Part shown: positions 32,285 through 41,115 of the stretch, piece after piece
Numbering within the stretch: position 1 is the first letter of the stretch
Layout of the letters: each line of letters opens with the position of its first letter
Made by a program: the position numbers and the translations under genes
The notes under the pieces: model-generated
Database searches by the model: none
Told to the model about the DNA's origin: nothing
What the model saw: the letters and a program-made list of their open reading frames with translations, nothing else
NCBI GenBank assembly: GCA_041913045.1
Contig: JAYSGB010000002.1
Span: forward strand, 124,001-188,000
Source of the DNA: CAMLOF01 sp041913045
GTDB taxonomy: Bacteria; Pseudomonadota; Gammaproteobacteria; Burkholderiales; Burkholderiaceae_C
Direction of reading: 5' to 3'
Length of the DNA stretch: 64,000 nucleotides

Positions 32285-33529
32285 TCAGCGCGGCGGCAGT
32301 ACGTCTGCCAGCCTCAACTGGGCCAGTTGCGCCGCTTGCCAGAACGGCAAGGCACTGTCCAGGCGTGGCAGCAACAACCGGTGCGCCAGCGGCTCCACGC
32401 CCACCGCCTCGGGCTGGATCAGCAGCACATAGCGCTCCTCTTCCTCGGCCAGCTTGCCCACCCAGTCGAGAGCCTGCAGTGTTTCCAGCGGCCCCTCTAA
32501 CTGCAGCGGGTCTACCCGCAGCCGTTGCGCCAGCACGGCCAGGCTCAAACCTTTGTCCTCAGCGTCGCGGCTGCGCCAAAGTTGGTCCACCGCCTCAACG
32601 GCCAACTGGAAGGTCCAGCCCGGCGTGTCGCCCCGCCGCGCAATACCACTCAACAAACTGGGCAGATAGGCCGTAACCACGGCACCCAGCAACAGGGTCA
32701 CCCAGGCCACGTAGAGCCACACCAGCAGAATGGGCACCGTGGCAAAGGTACCGTACACCACCGAGTACGTGGGCACCTTCACCAGGTACCAGCCCAGCAG
32801 CTTCTTGGCCAGTTCCAGCCCGATCCACACAAACAGCCCGCCCACCAGGGCATGCGGCCAGCGCACACGGGCGTTCGGCACGTAGCGGTACAACCCCGCC
32901 AGCGCCACGATGACCATGACGAACTCGAGCACGTCCAGCACGAACAGCAGGCCGCCGTGCAGCCCGCCAACCCACCCGCGCGAGGCGGACATGGCGTAGG
33001 AACTCAGGCTCAGACTCAGGCCCAGGACGAAAGGCCCCAGCGTGAGCACCGCCCAATACACCAGTACACGCTGCGTCAGCGGGCGCAGCTGCCGCACCCG
33101 CCAGATGTCGTTGAGCTTGCGGTCTATGGTGAGTATGAGCGCCAGCGCAGTGGCCAGCAGCAGCAAGGCGCCCGCCCAGCCCATCTGCCCGGCCTTGTTC
33201 GAAAACTGCACCATGTAGTTCGTCACCTGCCGGGCAATGTTTTCGGGCACCAGGCTTTGCACCAGCCACTTCTGCAGCATGGTTTCCATGCGCGCGAACA
33301 CCGGAAACGCGCTGAAAATGGCCAGCGCCACCGTGAACAGTGGTACCAGCGAAATCATGGTGGTGAACGTAAGGCTGCCCGCCGTGACAGCCAGCCGGTC
33401 CTCCCGGAAGCGTTCCCGCAGGGTAACGGCGGTGTTGCGCCAGGGGAAGTGCCGTATGTCTTCCCAAAGTTGTTCAGCTTGCTTCTTTGCCCGATCGATG
33501 CGCCCGGCCCAGCGCGTGGTTTCACTCAT
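32285..33529 (-). CDS. YihY/BrkB-family inner membrane protein
   Basis: A 414-residue YihY-type protein with about six membrane segments between residues 45 and 300, then a cytoplasmic domain of about 100 residues with a winged-helix look ('LSLAVLAQRLRVDPLQLEG'). The family was once called ribonuclease BN by mistake; its function is unknown. The ATG at 33529 gives the standard start. It is divergent from the DUF2069 gene, 31 bases apart. Confidence 0.9.
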   Translation of the reverse strand: MSETTRWAGRIDRAKKQAEQLWEDIRHFPWRNTAVTLRERFREDRLAVTAGSLTFTTMISLVPLFTVALAIFSAFPVFARMETMLQKWLVQSLVPENIARQVTNYMVQFSNKAGQMGWAGALLLLATALALILTIDRKLNDIWRVRQLRPLTQRVLVYWAVLTLGPFVLGLSLSLSSYAMSASRGWVGGLHGGLLFVLDVLEFVMVIVALAGLYRYVPNARVRWPHALVGGLFVWIGLELAKKLLGWYLVKVPTYSVVYGTFATVPILLVWLYVAWVTLLLGAVVTAYLPSLLSGIARRGDTPGWTFQLAVEAVDQLWRSRDAEDKGLSLAVLAQRLRVDPLQLEGPLETLQALDWVGKLAEEEERYVLLIQPEAVGVEPLAHRLLLPRLDSALPFWQAAQLAQLRLADVLPPR

Positions 33530-33560
33530 CCCGGTATCATGCCACCGAGATTGACCGACC

Positions 33561-33974
33561 ATGCAAGCCCCAGAAGCCTCGAACCCGCCCGCCAAGGGCA
33601 TCACACCCGCCAGCCCCACCCTCAAACGCATCCAGGCCCTGGCCCTGGGTAGCTTGCTCGCGCTGATAGCGCTGGGACTTGCGTGGGAACTGTGGCTGGC
33701 GCCGCTGCGGCCTGGCGGCTCGTGGTGGGCCATCAAGGTACTGCCGCTGGCGCTGCCCGTGGCAGGCTTGCTGAAGCACCGCATGTACACCTACCGCTGG
33801 CTCAGCCTGCTGGTGTGGCTTTACATCACGGAAGGACTGGTGCGTGCCACCAGTGACTCCGGCCTGAGCGTTTGGCTGGCCATCGCCCAAGTGCTGCTCT
33901 GCCTGCTGCTGTTCGCGGCTTGCAGCCTGCACGTCCGCCTGCGTTTGAAAGCAGCAAAGGTCGCCACCTCATGA
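33561..33974 (+). CDS. DUF2069 membrane protein
   Basis: A 137-residue inner membrane protein with four hydrophobic segments and the conserved 'LKHRMYTYRWLSLLVWLY' stretch of DUF2069. Function is unknown. Its stop overlaps the start of the flavoprotein gene (ATGA), so the two are translationally coupled. Divergent from yihY. Confidence 0.88.
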   Translation: MQAPEASNPPAKGITPASPTLKRIQALALGSLLALIALGLAWELWLAPLRPGGSWWAIKVLPLALPVAGLLKHRMYTYRWLSLLVWLYITEGLVRATSDSGLSVWLAIAQVLLCLLLFAACSLHVRLRLKAAKVATS

Positions 33975-35398
33975 AGCCTGACATCACACCGTTTCGGGCG
34001 CAGTTGCGCCAGATCGTGGGTGATGCCCACGTGCTTTGCCATGAGGACGGCACCGACCTGTCGGCCTACGAGCAGGACTGGCGCAAACGCCACCGTGGCC
34101 ACGCACTGGCCGTGGTGCGCCCCGGCAACACCCAGGAGGTTGCTGCGGTGGTGCAGGCCTGCGCCGCTGCACGCGTGACCGTGGTACCCCAGGGCGGCAA
34201 CACGGGCCTGGTGGTGGGCAGCGTGCCCGACGCCACCGGCACCCAGGTGGTGCTGAGCCTGCAGCGCATGCACGCCGTGCGCGCCATCGACACGGCCAAC
34301 CTCACCATCACGGTTGACGCGGGCTGCTTACTGCAAGCAGCCCAACAGGCCGCCGAGACCGCTGGCCTGTGGCTGCCGTTGAGCCTGGCCGCCGAAGGCA
34401 GTTGCACGGTGGGCGGCAACCTGGCCACCAACGCGGGTGGCACCCAGGTGCTGCGCTTTGGCAATGCCCGCGACCTGTGCCTGGGCCTGGAAGTGGTCAC
34501 CGCGAGTGGCGACATCTGGAACGGCCTGGCTGGCCTGCGCAAGGACAACACCGGCTACGACCTGCGCCACCTGTTCGTGGGCAGCGAGGGCACGCTGGGC
34601 ATCATCACCGGGGCCACGCTCAAGCTGTTCCCGCGCCCGGCTGCGCAACTCACCGCCTGGGCGGCTGTGCCGTCGATGGAAGCGGCCGTGGCACTGCTGG
34701 GCGTGGCGCAACGCCACCTGGGGCCGGGCCTCACCGGCTTCGAGGTGATGGGCCAGTTCGCCCTGGGCCTGGTGGACAAGCACTTCCCCGACCTGCGCGT
34801 GCCGCTGTGGCGCGACACTCCCTACTGCGTGCTGCTGGAAAACAGCGACACCGAAGGCGAAGCCCACGCCCGCCAGCGCTTTGAAGCCCTGCTGGAAGCG
34901 GCGCTGGAAGACGGCGTGTTGACCGACGCGGTGGTGGCCGAAAGCCTGGCACAGGCCCGCAACCTCTGGCACATCCGAGAAAGCATCTCGCTGGCGCAGT
35001 CCGAGGAAGGGCTCAACATCAAGCACGACATCAGCCTGCCGGTTTCGCGCATTCCCGCCTTCTGTGCCGAAACCGACGCCCTGCTGGCTGAGCAGATTCC
35101 CGGCGTGCGGCTGGTCAACTTCGGCCACCTGGGCGACGGCAACCTGCACTACAACGTGCAGTGCCCTGAAGGCGTGGATGGCGCCGCCTTTCTGCGCGAA
35201 CAGGAAGCGCGCGTCAACACCCTGGTGTTCGACGCCGTGCAACGGCACGGAGGCTCCATCAGCGCGGAACACGGCATTGGCAGCCTCAAGCGCGACACCC
35301 TGCCCCGCTACAAAGACCCCACCGCCCTGCAACTCATGCGCGCCATCAAGGCTGCGCTGGACCCGCAGGGCACCATGAACCCCGGTCGCGTGCTTTGA
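33971..35398 (+). CDS. FAD-binding oxidoreductase of the GlcD / D-2-hydroxyacid dehydrogenase type
   Basis: A 475-residue flavoprotein. The FAD-binding PCMH-type domain occupies about residues 40-215 ('VVPQGGNTGLVVG', 'VGGNLATNAGGTQVLRFG'). The C-terminal FAD oxidase domain has 'GHLGDGNLHYNVQ' (metal and substrate binding) and 'EHGIGSLKRD'. The family oxidises D-lactate, glycolate or D-2-hydroxyglutarate. No GlcE or GlcF partner is adjacent, which favours a single-chain D-2-hydroxyglutarate or D-lactate dehydrogenase. Confidence 0.87.
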   Translation: MKPDITPFRAQLRQIVGDAHVLCHEDGTDLSAYEQDWRKRHRGHALAVVRPGNTQEVAAVVQACAAARVTVVPQGGNTGLVVGSVPDATGTQVVLSLQRMHAVRAIDTANLTITVDAGCLLQAAQQAAETAGLWLPLSLAAEGSCTVGGNLATNAGGTQVLRFGNARDLCLGLEVVTASGDIWNGLAGLRKDNTGYDLRHLFVGSEGTLGIITGATLKLFPRPAAQLTAWAAVPSMEAAVALLGVAQRHLGPGLTGFEVMGQFALGLVDKHFPDLRVPLWRDTPYCVLLENSDTEGEAHARQRFEALLEAALEDGVLTDAVVAESLAQARNLWHIRESISLAQSEEGLNIKHDISLPVSRIPAFCAETDALLAEQIPGVRLVNFGHLGDGNLHYNVQCPEGVDGAAFLREQEARVNTLVFDAVQRHGGSISAEHGIGSLKRDTLPRYKDPTALQLMRAIKAALDPQGTMNPGRVL

Positions 35399-35426
35399 GC
35401 CGCGCCCCCTTTCAACCTGAAACACC

Positions 35427-35669
35427 ATGAGCAACGAACGCCCCGCCCTGCCCGACCACCTCTCCATCGACCCCCGCAGCCCGCACCACGTGGCTGCCGT
35501 GTTCGAACACGACATCGGCATCGTCTTCAACGGAAAGGAACGCTTTGACGTGGCCGAATACTGCATCAGCGAAGGCTGGGTGCGTGTGCCCGCCGGCAAG
35601 ACCGTGGACCGCAAGGGCAACCCGCTGCTCATCAAACTCAAGGGCACGGTCGAGGCGTTCTACAAGTGA
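35427..35669 (+). CDS. DUF3297-family protein
   Basis: An 80-residue soluble protein with the conserved 'LSIDPRSPHHVAAVFEHDIG' and 'GNPLLIKLKGTVEAFYK' blocks of DUF3297. Function is unknown. Its stop overlaps the GTG start of the amidotransferase gene, so the two form a coupled pair. Confidence 0.87.
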   Translation: MSNERPALPDHLSIDPRSPHHVAAVFEHDIGIVFNGKERFDVAEYCISEGWVRVPAGKTVDRKGNPLLIKLKGTVEAFYK

Positions 35670-36352
35670 AGCCGCTGCTCATCGTCAAGGTGGGCAGCAC
35701 CCACCCGCACATTGCGCAAGCGCTGGGCGACTTCGAGCACTGGATCATCGAAGGGCTGGGCGAAGCTGGCCTGCCCGTTAAAGTGGTGGACCCGCGCCAG
35801 GGCATGGCCCTGCCTGCCTGCGGCGATGTGGCTGGCGCCATCGTCACCGGCTCACACAGCATGGTGACGGACCGCGAACCCTGGAGCGAGCACACCGCCG
35901 AATGGCTGCGGGGCGCGGTTGCTGCCGAACTTCCCATCTTGGGCATCTGCTACGGACACCAGCTGCTGGCGCACGCCCTGGGCGGAGAGGTGGACTACCA
36001 CCCCGGCGGCATTGAGCTGGGCACGGTCGACATCCACCTGACGCCTACCGCCCAGGAGGACCTGCTCTTCAGCGGGCTGCCCATGCGCTTCAAAGGCCAG
36101 GCGGCCCACCGCCAGAGCGTGCGTCGCCTGCCCGACGGCGCCGAGCACCTTGCGGGCAACGGCTTTGAGCCCCACCACGCCTTCCGTTTTGGCCGCAATG
36201 CGTGGGGCCTGCAGTTCCACCCGGAGTTCAGTGCGCAGGCCACGTTGGCCTACGTACAGGCCAACACCGACCTGACCGCGCGCCCGCCCGTGGCAGACGC
36301 ACCGGAAGCAGCCTCCCTGCTGGTACGTTTTGCCCGGCTTGCCGCGGCATAG
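35666..36352 (+). CDS. Class I glutamine amidotransferase
   Basis: A 228-residue GATase domain with nucleophile Cys95 in 'GICYGHQ' and the His185-x-Glu187 pair in 'LQFHPEF'. No synthetase domain is attached. Stand-alone proteins of this type resemble gamma-glutamyl-polyamine hydrolases or GMP-synthase-like amidotransferases. It begins with GTG within the stop of the DUF3297 gene (GTGA). The stop TAG is also the first part of a TAGAAT that could be the -10 box of thyA. Confidence 0.87.
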   Translation: MKPLLIVKVGSTHPHIAQALGDFEHWIIEGLGEAGLPVKVVDPRQGMALPACGDVAGAIVTGSHSMVTDREPWSEHTAEWLRGAVAAELPILGICYGHQLLAHALGGEVDYHPGGIELGTVDIHLTPTAQEDLLFSGLPMRFKGQAAHRQSVRRLPDGAEHLAGNGFEPHHAFRFGRNAWGLQFHPEFSAQATLAYVQANTDLTARPPVADAPEAASLLVRFARLAAA

Positions 36353-36378
36353 AATCCCCTCTTTTGAGACCCTGCCCC

Positions 36379-37209
36379 ATGAACCGCCCCGTCCGCAGCC
36401 AGTACGAAGACTTCATGCGCCACGTGTACCAACACGGCGTGCACAAGGGCGACCGCACGGGCACTGGCACGCGCAGCGTGTTCGGCCACCAGATGCGCTT
36501 CGACCTGAACGAAGGCTTCCCGCTGGTCACCACCAAGAAGGTGCACCTCAAATCCATCATCCTGGAACTGCTGTGGTTCCTGCGCGGCGACAGCAACGTA
36601 GGTTGGCTGCAGGAACGCGGCTGCACCATCTGGGACGAGTGGGCGCGCGAGGATGGCGACCTGGGCCCCGTGTACGGCGTGCAGTGGCGCAACTGGCCCA
36701 AACCCGATGGCGGCCACATCGACCAGATTGCCGAGGTTGTCAAGCAGCTCAAGACCAACCCCGACAGCCGCCGCATCATCGTGAGCGCCTGGAACGTGGC
36801 CGACCTGGACAAGATGGCCCTGATGCCCTGCCACGCCTTCTTCCAGTTCTACGTGGCGCCAGCCGCCGAACCGGGCGGCCGCGGCAAGCTCAGTTGCCAG
36901 CTCTACCAGCGCAGTGCAGACATCTTCCTGGGCGTGCCCTTCAACATTGCCAGCTACGCCCTGCTTACCCACATGCTGGCGCAGCAGTGTGACCTGGACG
37001 TGGGCGACTTTGTGTGGACCGGTGGCGACTGCCACATCTACAACAACCACTTCGAACAGGTGGAGCTGCAGCTGAGCCGCCAGCCCCACCCCTACCCCAC
37101 GCTCAATATCAAGCGCCACCCTGCCAGCATCTTCGACTACGAGTACGAAGACTTTGAGGTGCTGGATTACCAGCACCACCCAGCCATCAAAGCGCCCGTG
37201 GCGGTCTGA
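36379..37209 (+). CDS. thyA: Thymidylate synthase
   Basis: A 276-residue enzyme that methylates dUMP to dTMP with methylenetetrahydrofolate. The catalytic Cys151 lies in 'LMPCHAFFQF'; 'DRTGTGTRSVFG', 'LYQRSADIFLGVPFN' and 'GDCHIYNNH' complete the folate and dUMP sites. Length is slightly above the 264 of E. coli. No folA gene follows, unlike in many bacteria. Confidence 0.98.
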   Translation: MNRPVRSQYEDFMRHVYQHGVHKGDRTGTGTRSVFGHQMRFDLNEGFPLVTTKKVHLKSIILELLWFLRGDSNVGWLQERGCTIWDEWAREDGDLGPVYGVQWRNWPKPDGGHIDQIAEVVKQLKTNPDSRRIIVSAWNVADLDKMALMPCHAFFQFYVAPAAEPGGRGKLSCQLYQRSADIFLGVPFNIASYALLTHMLAQQCDLDVGDFVWTGGDCHIYNNHFEQVELQLSRQPHPYPTLNIKRHPASIFDYEYEDFEVLDYQHHPAIKAPVAV

Positions 37210-37272
37210 CCACGTTCTGCTTGCCACGCACGGGGAAGACGGCTTGAGCCGAACCCCCAGAGGCATGCCAGA

Positions 37273-37278
37273 TATAAT
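37273..37278 (+). promoter_or_regulatory. Perfect -10 box TATAAT close to the start of a small gene
   Basis: TATAAT ends nine bases before the ATG at 37288. There is no Shine-Dalgarno sequence, so a leaderless or nearly leaderless mRNA is likely. No good -35 stands 16-18 bases upstream. Confidence 0.4.
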
Positions 37279-37287
37279 TCCCGCACC

Positions 37288-37626
37288 ATGCGCCGCTGGT
37301 TTATCGCGATCTTCACCGCCCACTTTCTGCTGGGTTTGGTCGGTTTCGCATTTGGGCCATTGATTGAAACCAGCGAGCGGCCCCAGCCGGTCATCGCGGT
37401 CATTGAAATGCCCGACTTCTCGTCCACAGACGCGGAAGAGGCTTCAGCCGAGGCAGGCGCTGGGCACGCGCTTGTCGATGACATTCCTGAACTGCCCGAT
37501 GCAGTCCAACGTGCCGCGGTACACGTTCGGCACCCTGCCCACACACCCGTCTGGAGCCTGTTCAAAGAAGCAGGCATTCCCAAGCCTCTACTGGCAAGCT
37601 TGGACCGGCCACCCCGACTGGCCTGA
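37288..37626 (+). CDS. Hypothetical protein with one N-terminal membrane segment
   Basis: A 112-residue protein. Residues 5-26 are hydrophobic ('WFIAIFTAHFLLGLVGFAFG') and act as an anchor or uncleaved signal. The rest is acidic and Ala/Pro-rich ('STDAEEASAEAG') with a basic end. I do not recognise it. It stands alone between thyA and the envelope operon. Confidence 0.55.
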   Translation: MRRWFIAIFTAHFLLGLVGFAFGPLIETSERPQPVIAVIEMPDFSSTDAEEASAEAGAGHALVDDIPELPDAVQRAAVHVRHPAHTPVWSLFKEAGIPKPLLASLDRPPRLA

Positions 37627-37751
37627 GGTCACCCACCTCTTCTGACTGGCTCAGGCCATTCCTGCGGCCACCCTTTGCTCTGTTGTCTGCCGAGCATTTG
37701 TTGCTGCAATGCTCCTGCAGCCCATACATCCTTTGCCGTTAAACACCCCCA

Positions 37752-38441
37752 ATGAACACCTCACCTGAACTCCTATCTCAACACGCGCAGTCCCCCATCG
37801 CTGCTGAACGCAACCGCGTCTTGCGCAACACCTATTGGCTGCTCGCCTTGTCCATGGCGCCCACCGTCCTCGGCGCCTGGCTGGGTGTGGCAACCGGCAT
37901 CACGGCTCCCCTCACCGGCTTTGTCGGCGTGGTGGTGTTCCTGGTCGGCGCGTTTGGCTTCATGTTTGCCATTGAAAAAACCAAGAACTCCGCCGCGGGC
38001 GTACCCGTTCTGCTGGCATTCACTTTCTTCATGGGATTGATGCTGTCCCGTCTCATCGGCTCGGTACTTGGTCTGGCCAATGGCGCCAGTCTGATCATGA
38101 CGGCCTTCGCGGGTACGGGTGCAATCTTCCTGGGCATGGCCACGCTGTCTTCGGTCATCAAACGCGACCTGTCCTCCATGGGCAAATTTCTGTTCGTGGG
38201 CATGATCCTTCTGCTGGTTGCCGGTATTGCCAACGTCTTCATCCAATCCAGCGCGCTGATGATCACGCTGTCGGTTCTGGCCATCGGGATTTTCTCGGCC
38301 TTTATCCTGCATGACCTCAAGCGTGTGCAGGACGGCGAGGAAACGAACTACATCAGTGCCACGCTGGGCGTCTACCTCAGCCTTTACAACATCTTCCAAT
38401 CGTTGCTGTCGCTCCTCGGCATCTTCGGCGGCCGCGACTAA
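37752..38441 (+). CDS. Bax inhibitor-1/YccA-family membrane protein
   Basis: A 229-residue protein with seven hydrophobic segments and the C-terminal 'ILHDLKRVQDGEETNYISAT' loop that carries the conserved Asp pair of the BI-1 family. E. coli YccA protects SecY from FtsH and family members conduct calcium; neither is shown here. Its stop TAA overlaps the ATG of the second uppP (TAATG), so it leads a tightly coupled operon. Confidence 0.93.
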   Translation: MNTSPELLSQHAQSPIAAERNRVLRNTYWLLALSMAPTVLGAWLGVATGITAPLTGFVGVVVFLVGAFGFMFAIEKTKNSAAGVPVLLAFTFFMGLMLSRLIGSVLGLANGASLIMTAFAGTGAIFLGMATLSSVIKRDLSSMGKFLFVGMILLLVAGIANVFIQSSALMITLSVLAIGIFSAFILHDLKRVQDGEETNYISATLGVYLSLYNIFQSLLSLLGIFGGRD

Positions 38442-39280
38442 TGAGTTCTGGCTTAGGCTGGGTAGAGGCGGCCTTCCTCGGACTGCTTCAGGGACTGACG
38501 GAATTTCTGCCAGTCTCTTCCAGCGCGCATCTGCGCATCGTTGGGCCGCTGTTGCCCTCCGGGGGTGACCCGGGAGCTGCATTCACGGCCATCACCCAAA
38601 TTGGGACAGAAGCCGCTGTCTTGCTTTACTTTCGCAAAGACATCTGGCGCATCGCAAATGCTTGGGTGGCATCCTTGCTGAATCCGAGTTTGCGGCGCGA
38701 CCCTGACGCTCGCATGGGTTGGCTCATCCTCGTCGGAACAATGCCCATCGCGGCACTGGGCCTGCTGTTCAAGGACGCCATCGAAGGCTCCCTGCGCAAC
38801 CTGTACATCACCGCCGCGATGCTCATTGTCTTTGCGCTTTTCCTGGCGTTTGCTGACCGCCGGGGACAAAAGCGGCATACCCTTGGACATCTGAACTGGC
38901 GAGATGGACTGCTATTCGGTCTGGCGCAGGCCATGGCCCTGATTCCTGGCGTCTCTCGTTCTGGAGGAACCATCACTGCCGGTCTGCTGATGGGCTACAC
39001 CCGCGAGGCTGCAGCGCGTTATTCCTTCCTGCTGGCCATCCCTGCCGTGTTGGCTTCTGGCGGCTACCAGTTGCTGCGCAGCTGGGAGCAAGGCAACACG
39101 GTGGCGCCGGGCCCCACTGCGGTGGCCACTTTCGTGGCTTTTGTGGTGGGTTACGGCGTCATCGTTGTCTTCCTGCGACTGGTCTCCTCCCGCGGCTACA
39201 TGCCGTTCGTCATCTACCGCATTGCGCTGGGCCTGCTGGTTCTCTTTTTGCTGAGCGTGGGGGCGCTTCAACCCCTCTGA
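38441..39280 (+). CDS. uppP: Second undecaprenyl-diphosphatase UppP/BacA, actinobacterial-like
   Basis: A 279-residue membrane phosphatase paralogous to the one at 4730-5554 but clearly of another branch. The first motif is Q-x3-E in 'GLLQGLTEFLPVSSSAH', and 'PGVSRSGGT' follows. Blocks such as 'GAAFTAITQIGTEAAVLLYF' and 'GLLFKDAIEGSLRNLYI' look much more like actinobacterial UppP than the proteobacterial copy. It should recycle the same lipid carrier. It overlaps the BI-1 gene by one base. Confidence 0.93.
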   Translation: MSSGLGWVEAAFLGLLQGLTEFLPVSSSAHLRIVGPLLPSGGDPGAAFTAITQIGTEAAVLLYFRKDIWRIANAWVASLLNPSLRRDPDARMGWLILVGTMPIAALGLLFKDAIEGSLRNLYITAAMLIVFALFLAFADRRGQKRHTLGHLNWRDGLLFGLAQAMALIPGVSRSGGTITAGLLMGYTREAAARYSFLLAIPAVLASGGYQLLRSWEQGNTVAPGPTAVATFVAFVVGYGVIVVFLRLVSSRGYMPFVIYRIALGLLVLFLLSVGALQPL

Positions 39281-39306
39281 ATCTTCTTCGGGTTACCGAA
39301 AACACC

Positions 39307-40632
39307 ATGGAAATTGCCCTACTTTTTGCGTTGATCGTCCTAAATGGCTTGTTCGCCATGTCGGAGATCGCCCTTGTTACCGCGCGCAAGACGCGCTTGC
39401 AGAAGCTCATCGACGACGGAGATGGCGCTGCCATCGCAGCCGTCAAGCTGGGGGAAGACCCCACCCGCTTTCTCTCAACCATCCAGATCGGCATCACCTC
39501 GATCGGCGTGCTCAACGGTATCGTCGGTGAAGCTGCGCTGGCGGCTCCTCTGGCCACAATCCTGGTATCGCTTGGCGTTGCAGAAAGCTACAGCCAAGTG
39601 GCGGCCACAGCCTTGGTTGTGGTGCTGATCACCTACTTCTCCATCGTCGTTGGCGAGTTGGTTCCCAAACGTATCGGGCAGTCCAATCCGGAAACCCTGG
39701 CGCGGCTGGTGGCACGCCCCATCAACTGGCTAGCCATGGCCACCAAGCCGTTCGTTCTGCTGCTGTCGGTCTCCACTCGCGGTTTGCTGCGGCTGCTTGG
39801 CGTGCGGGAGAACAGCAGCAGTGCGGTCACCGAGGAGGAAATACACGCCATGCTCCAGGAGGGCACCAGCGCCGGTGTCATCGAATCACACGAGCACACC
39901 ATGGTGCGCAACGTCTTCCGGCTGGATGACCGCCAGATCAGCTCATTGATGGTGCCGCGCAGCGATGTCGTGTTTCTGGACATCAACGACCCCTTCGAGA
40001 TCAATATGGCCAAGGTGGAGGGTTCGGACCACGCGCGTTTCCCCGTGATTCGTGGGGACGTGAACAACCTGGTGGGTGTAGTGAATGCCCGCAAATGGCT
40101 GACTTGCGCACTGCGCGGGCAAAGCAAGGAGCTGACGGACCAACCCCTGCAAGCGCCGCTTTACGTCCCTGAGACGATCACAGGCATGGAGTTGCTCGAC
40201 AGCTTCCGCGAGTCCGACGACCAGATGGCTTTTGTGATCGACGAATACGGCGAGGTCCAGGGTATCGTGACGCTCAAGGATCTGATTGAAGCGATCACGG
40301 GAGAGTTCAGCCCGCGTGACCCCGAAACCTCATGGGCGGTGCAGCGTGACGACGGCTCCTGGCTTCTGGACGGCCATATTCCCGTACCCGAACTCAAGGA
40401 CCGGCTCGGCCTGGACTCTGTGCCCGACGAAGAGCGCGGTCGTTACCACACCTTGAGCGGCCTGATGATGTTGCTGACTGGGCGGCTGCCGCGAGAAGCT
40501 GATAGCGTGGAGTGGGAGGGTTGGCACTTCGAGATCATGGACATGGATGGCAGGACCATCGACAAGGTGCTGGCGCGGCGCGTGCCCGACCGTCTTGTCC
40601 AACTGCAAAACGAAGCTACGCCGGAAAGTTGA
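39307..40632 (+). CDS. CNNM/CorC-HlyC family membrane protein with CBS domains
   Basis: A 441-residue protein. An N-terminal DUF21/CNNM transmembrane domain (about residues 1-180), two CBS domains (about 205-335) and a CorC_HlyC transporter-associated domain (about 350-430) come in the standard order. Family members act in magnesium or cobalt efflux; the old name hemolysin is misleading. It is the third gene of the envelope operon, 26 bases after uppP. Confidence 0.93.
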   Translation: MEIALLFALIVLNGLFAMSEIALVTARKTRLQKLIDDGDGAAIAAVKLGEDPTRFLSTIQIGITSIGVLNGIVGEAALAAPLATILVSLGVAESYSQVAATALVVVLITYFSIVVGELVPKRIGQSNPETLARLVARPINWLAMATKPFVLLLSVSTRGLLRLLGVRENSSSAVTEEEIHAMLQEGTSAGVIESHEHTMVRNVFRLDDRQISSLMVPRSDVVFLDINDPFEINMAKVEGSDHARFPVIRGDVNNLVGVVNARKWLTCALRGQSKELTDQPLQAPLYVPETITGMELLDSFRESDDQMAFVIDEYGEVQGIVTLKDLIEAITGEFSPRDPETSWAVQRDDGSWLLDGHIPVPELKDRLGLDSVPDEERGRYHTLSGLMMLLTGRLPREADSVEWEGWHFEIMDMDGRTIDKVLARRVPDRLVQLQNEATPES

Positions 40633-40635
40633 AAC

Positions 40636-41115
40636 ATGCATGCTGCGACAGGAACCGGCTGCCGATTGAGGACGCTCTGGATCGGCTGGTGTATTGGATG
40701 TTCACTTCTCCTGGGCGGTTGCGGTGATGGCTACCCAACGGGAGAGCTGGATATTGAACTCGGCGTCAAAACCACGTTAGACGAAGCTATCCAGGTAATG
40801 AACCACCTGGGCAGGCATGCCTCTGATGATGCACCCAAGCAGTTTGCGCTGGAAACTGGCTGCACCCTGTTAATTGAGACCGGCAGCTTCTGGCTTAAAC
40901 AGGCACAGCAGGTCCCCCTGGCGTCCGGCAAAACCAAGATCGAGGCCACGGAGGAAGAACGGCTTTTCGACGTTGTTCTTGCTTCACGTAACGACACTGG
41001 AACAGGTCATCACGTCCTGCTTGAGGCGGCGCCCTTCTTCGACGCCCACCAGATGAGTTGGCTGGTAAACCATGTTCAGCATTTGTGCGGCGCTGACCAG
41101 GCAGGGCAATCATGA
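40636..41115 (+). CDS. Probable lipoprotein of unknown function
   Basis: A 159-residue protein, three bases after the CNNM gene. A signal peptide ends in the lipobox 'LLGGC' with Cys29 as the lipidation site. The mature part has no recognised motif; it contains one further Cys in 'ETGCTLLIETG' and one in 'HLCGAD', which could form a disulfide. It overlaps the ExoD gene by an ATGA. I do not recognise the family. Confidence 0.65.
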   Translation: MHAATGTGCRLRTLWIGWCIGCSLLLGGCGDGYPTGELDIELGVKTTLDEAIQVMNHLGRHASDDAPKQFALETGCTLLIETGSFWLKQAQQVPLASGKTKIEATEEERLFDVVLASRNDTGTGHHVLLEAAPFFDAHQMSWLVNHVQHLCGADQAGQS

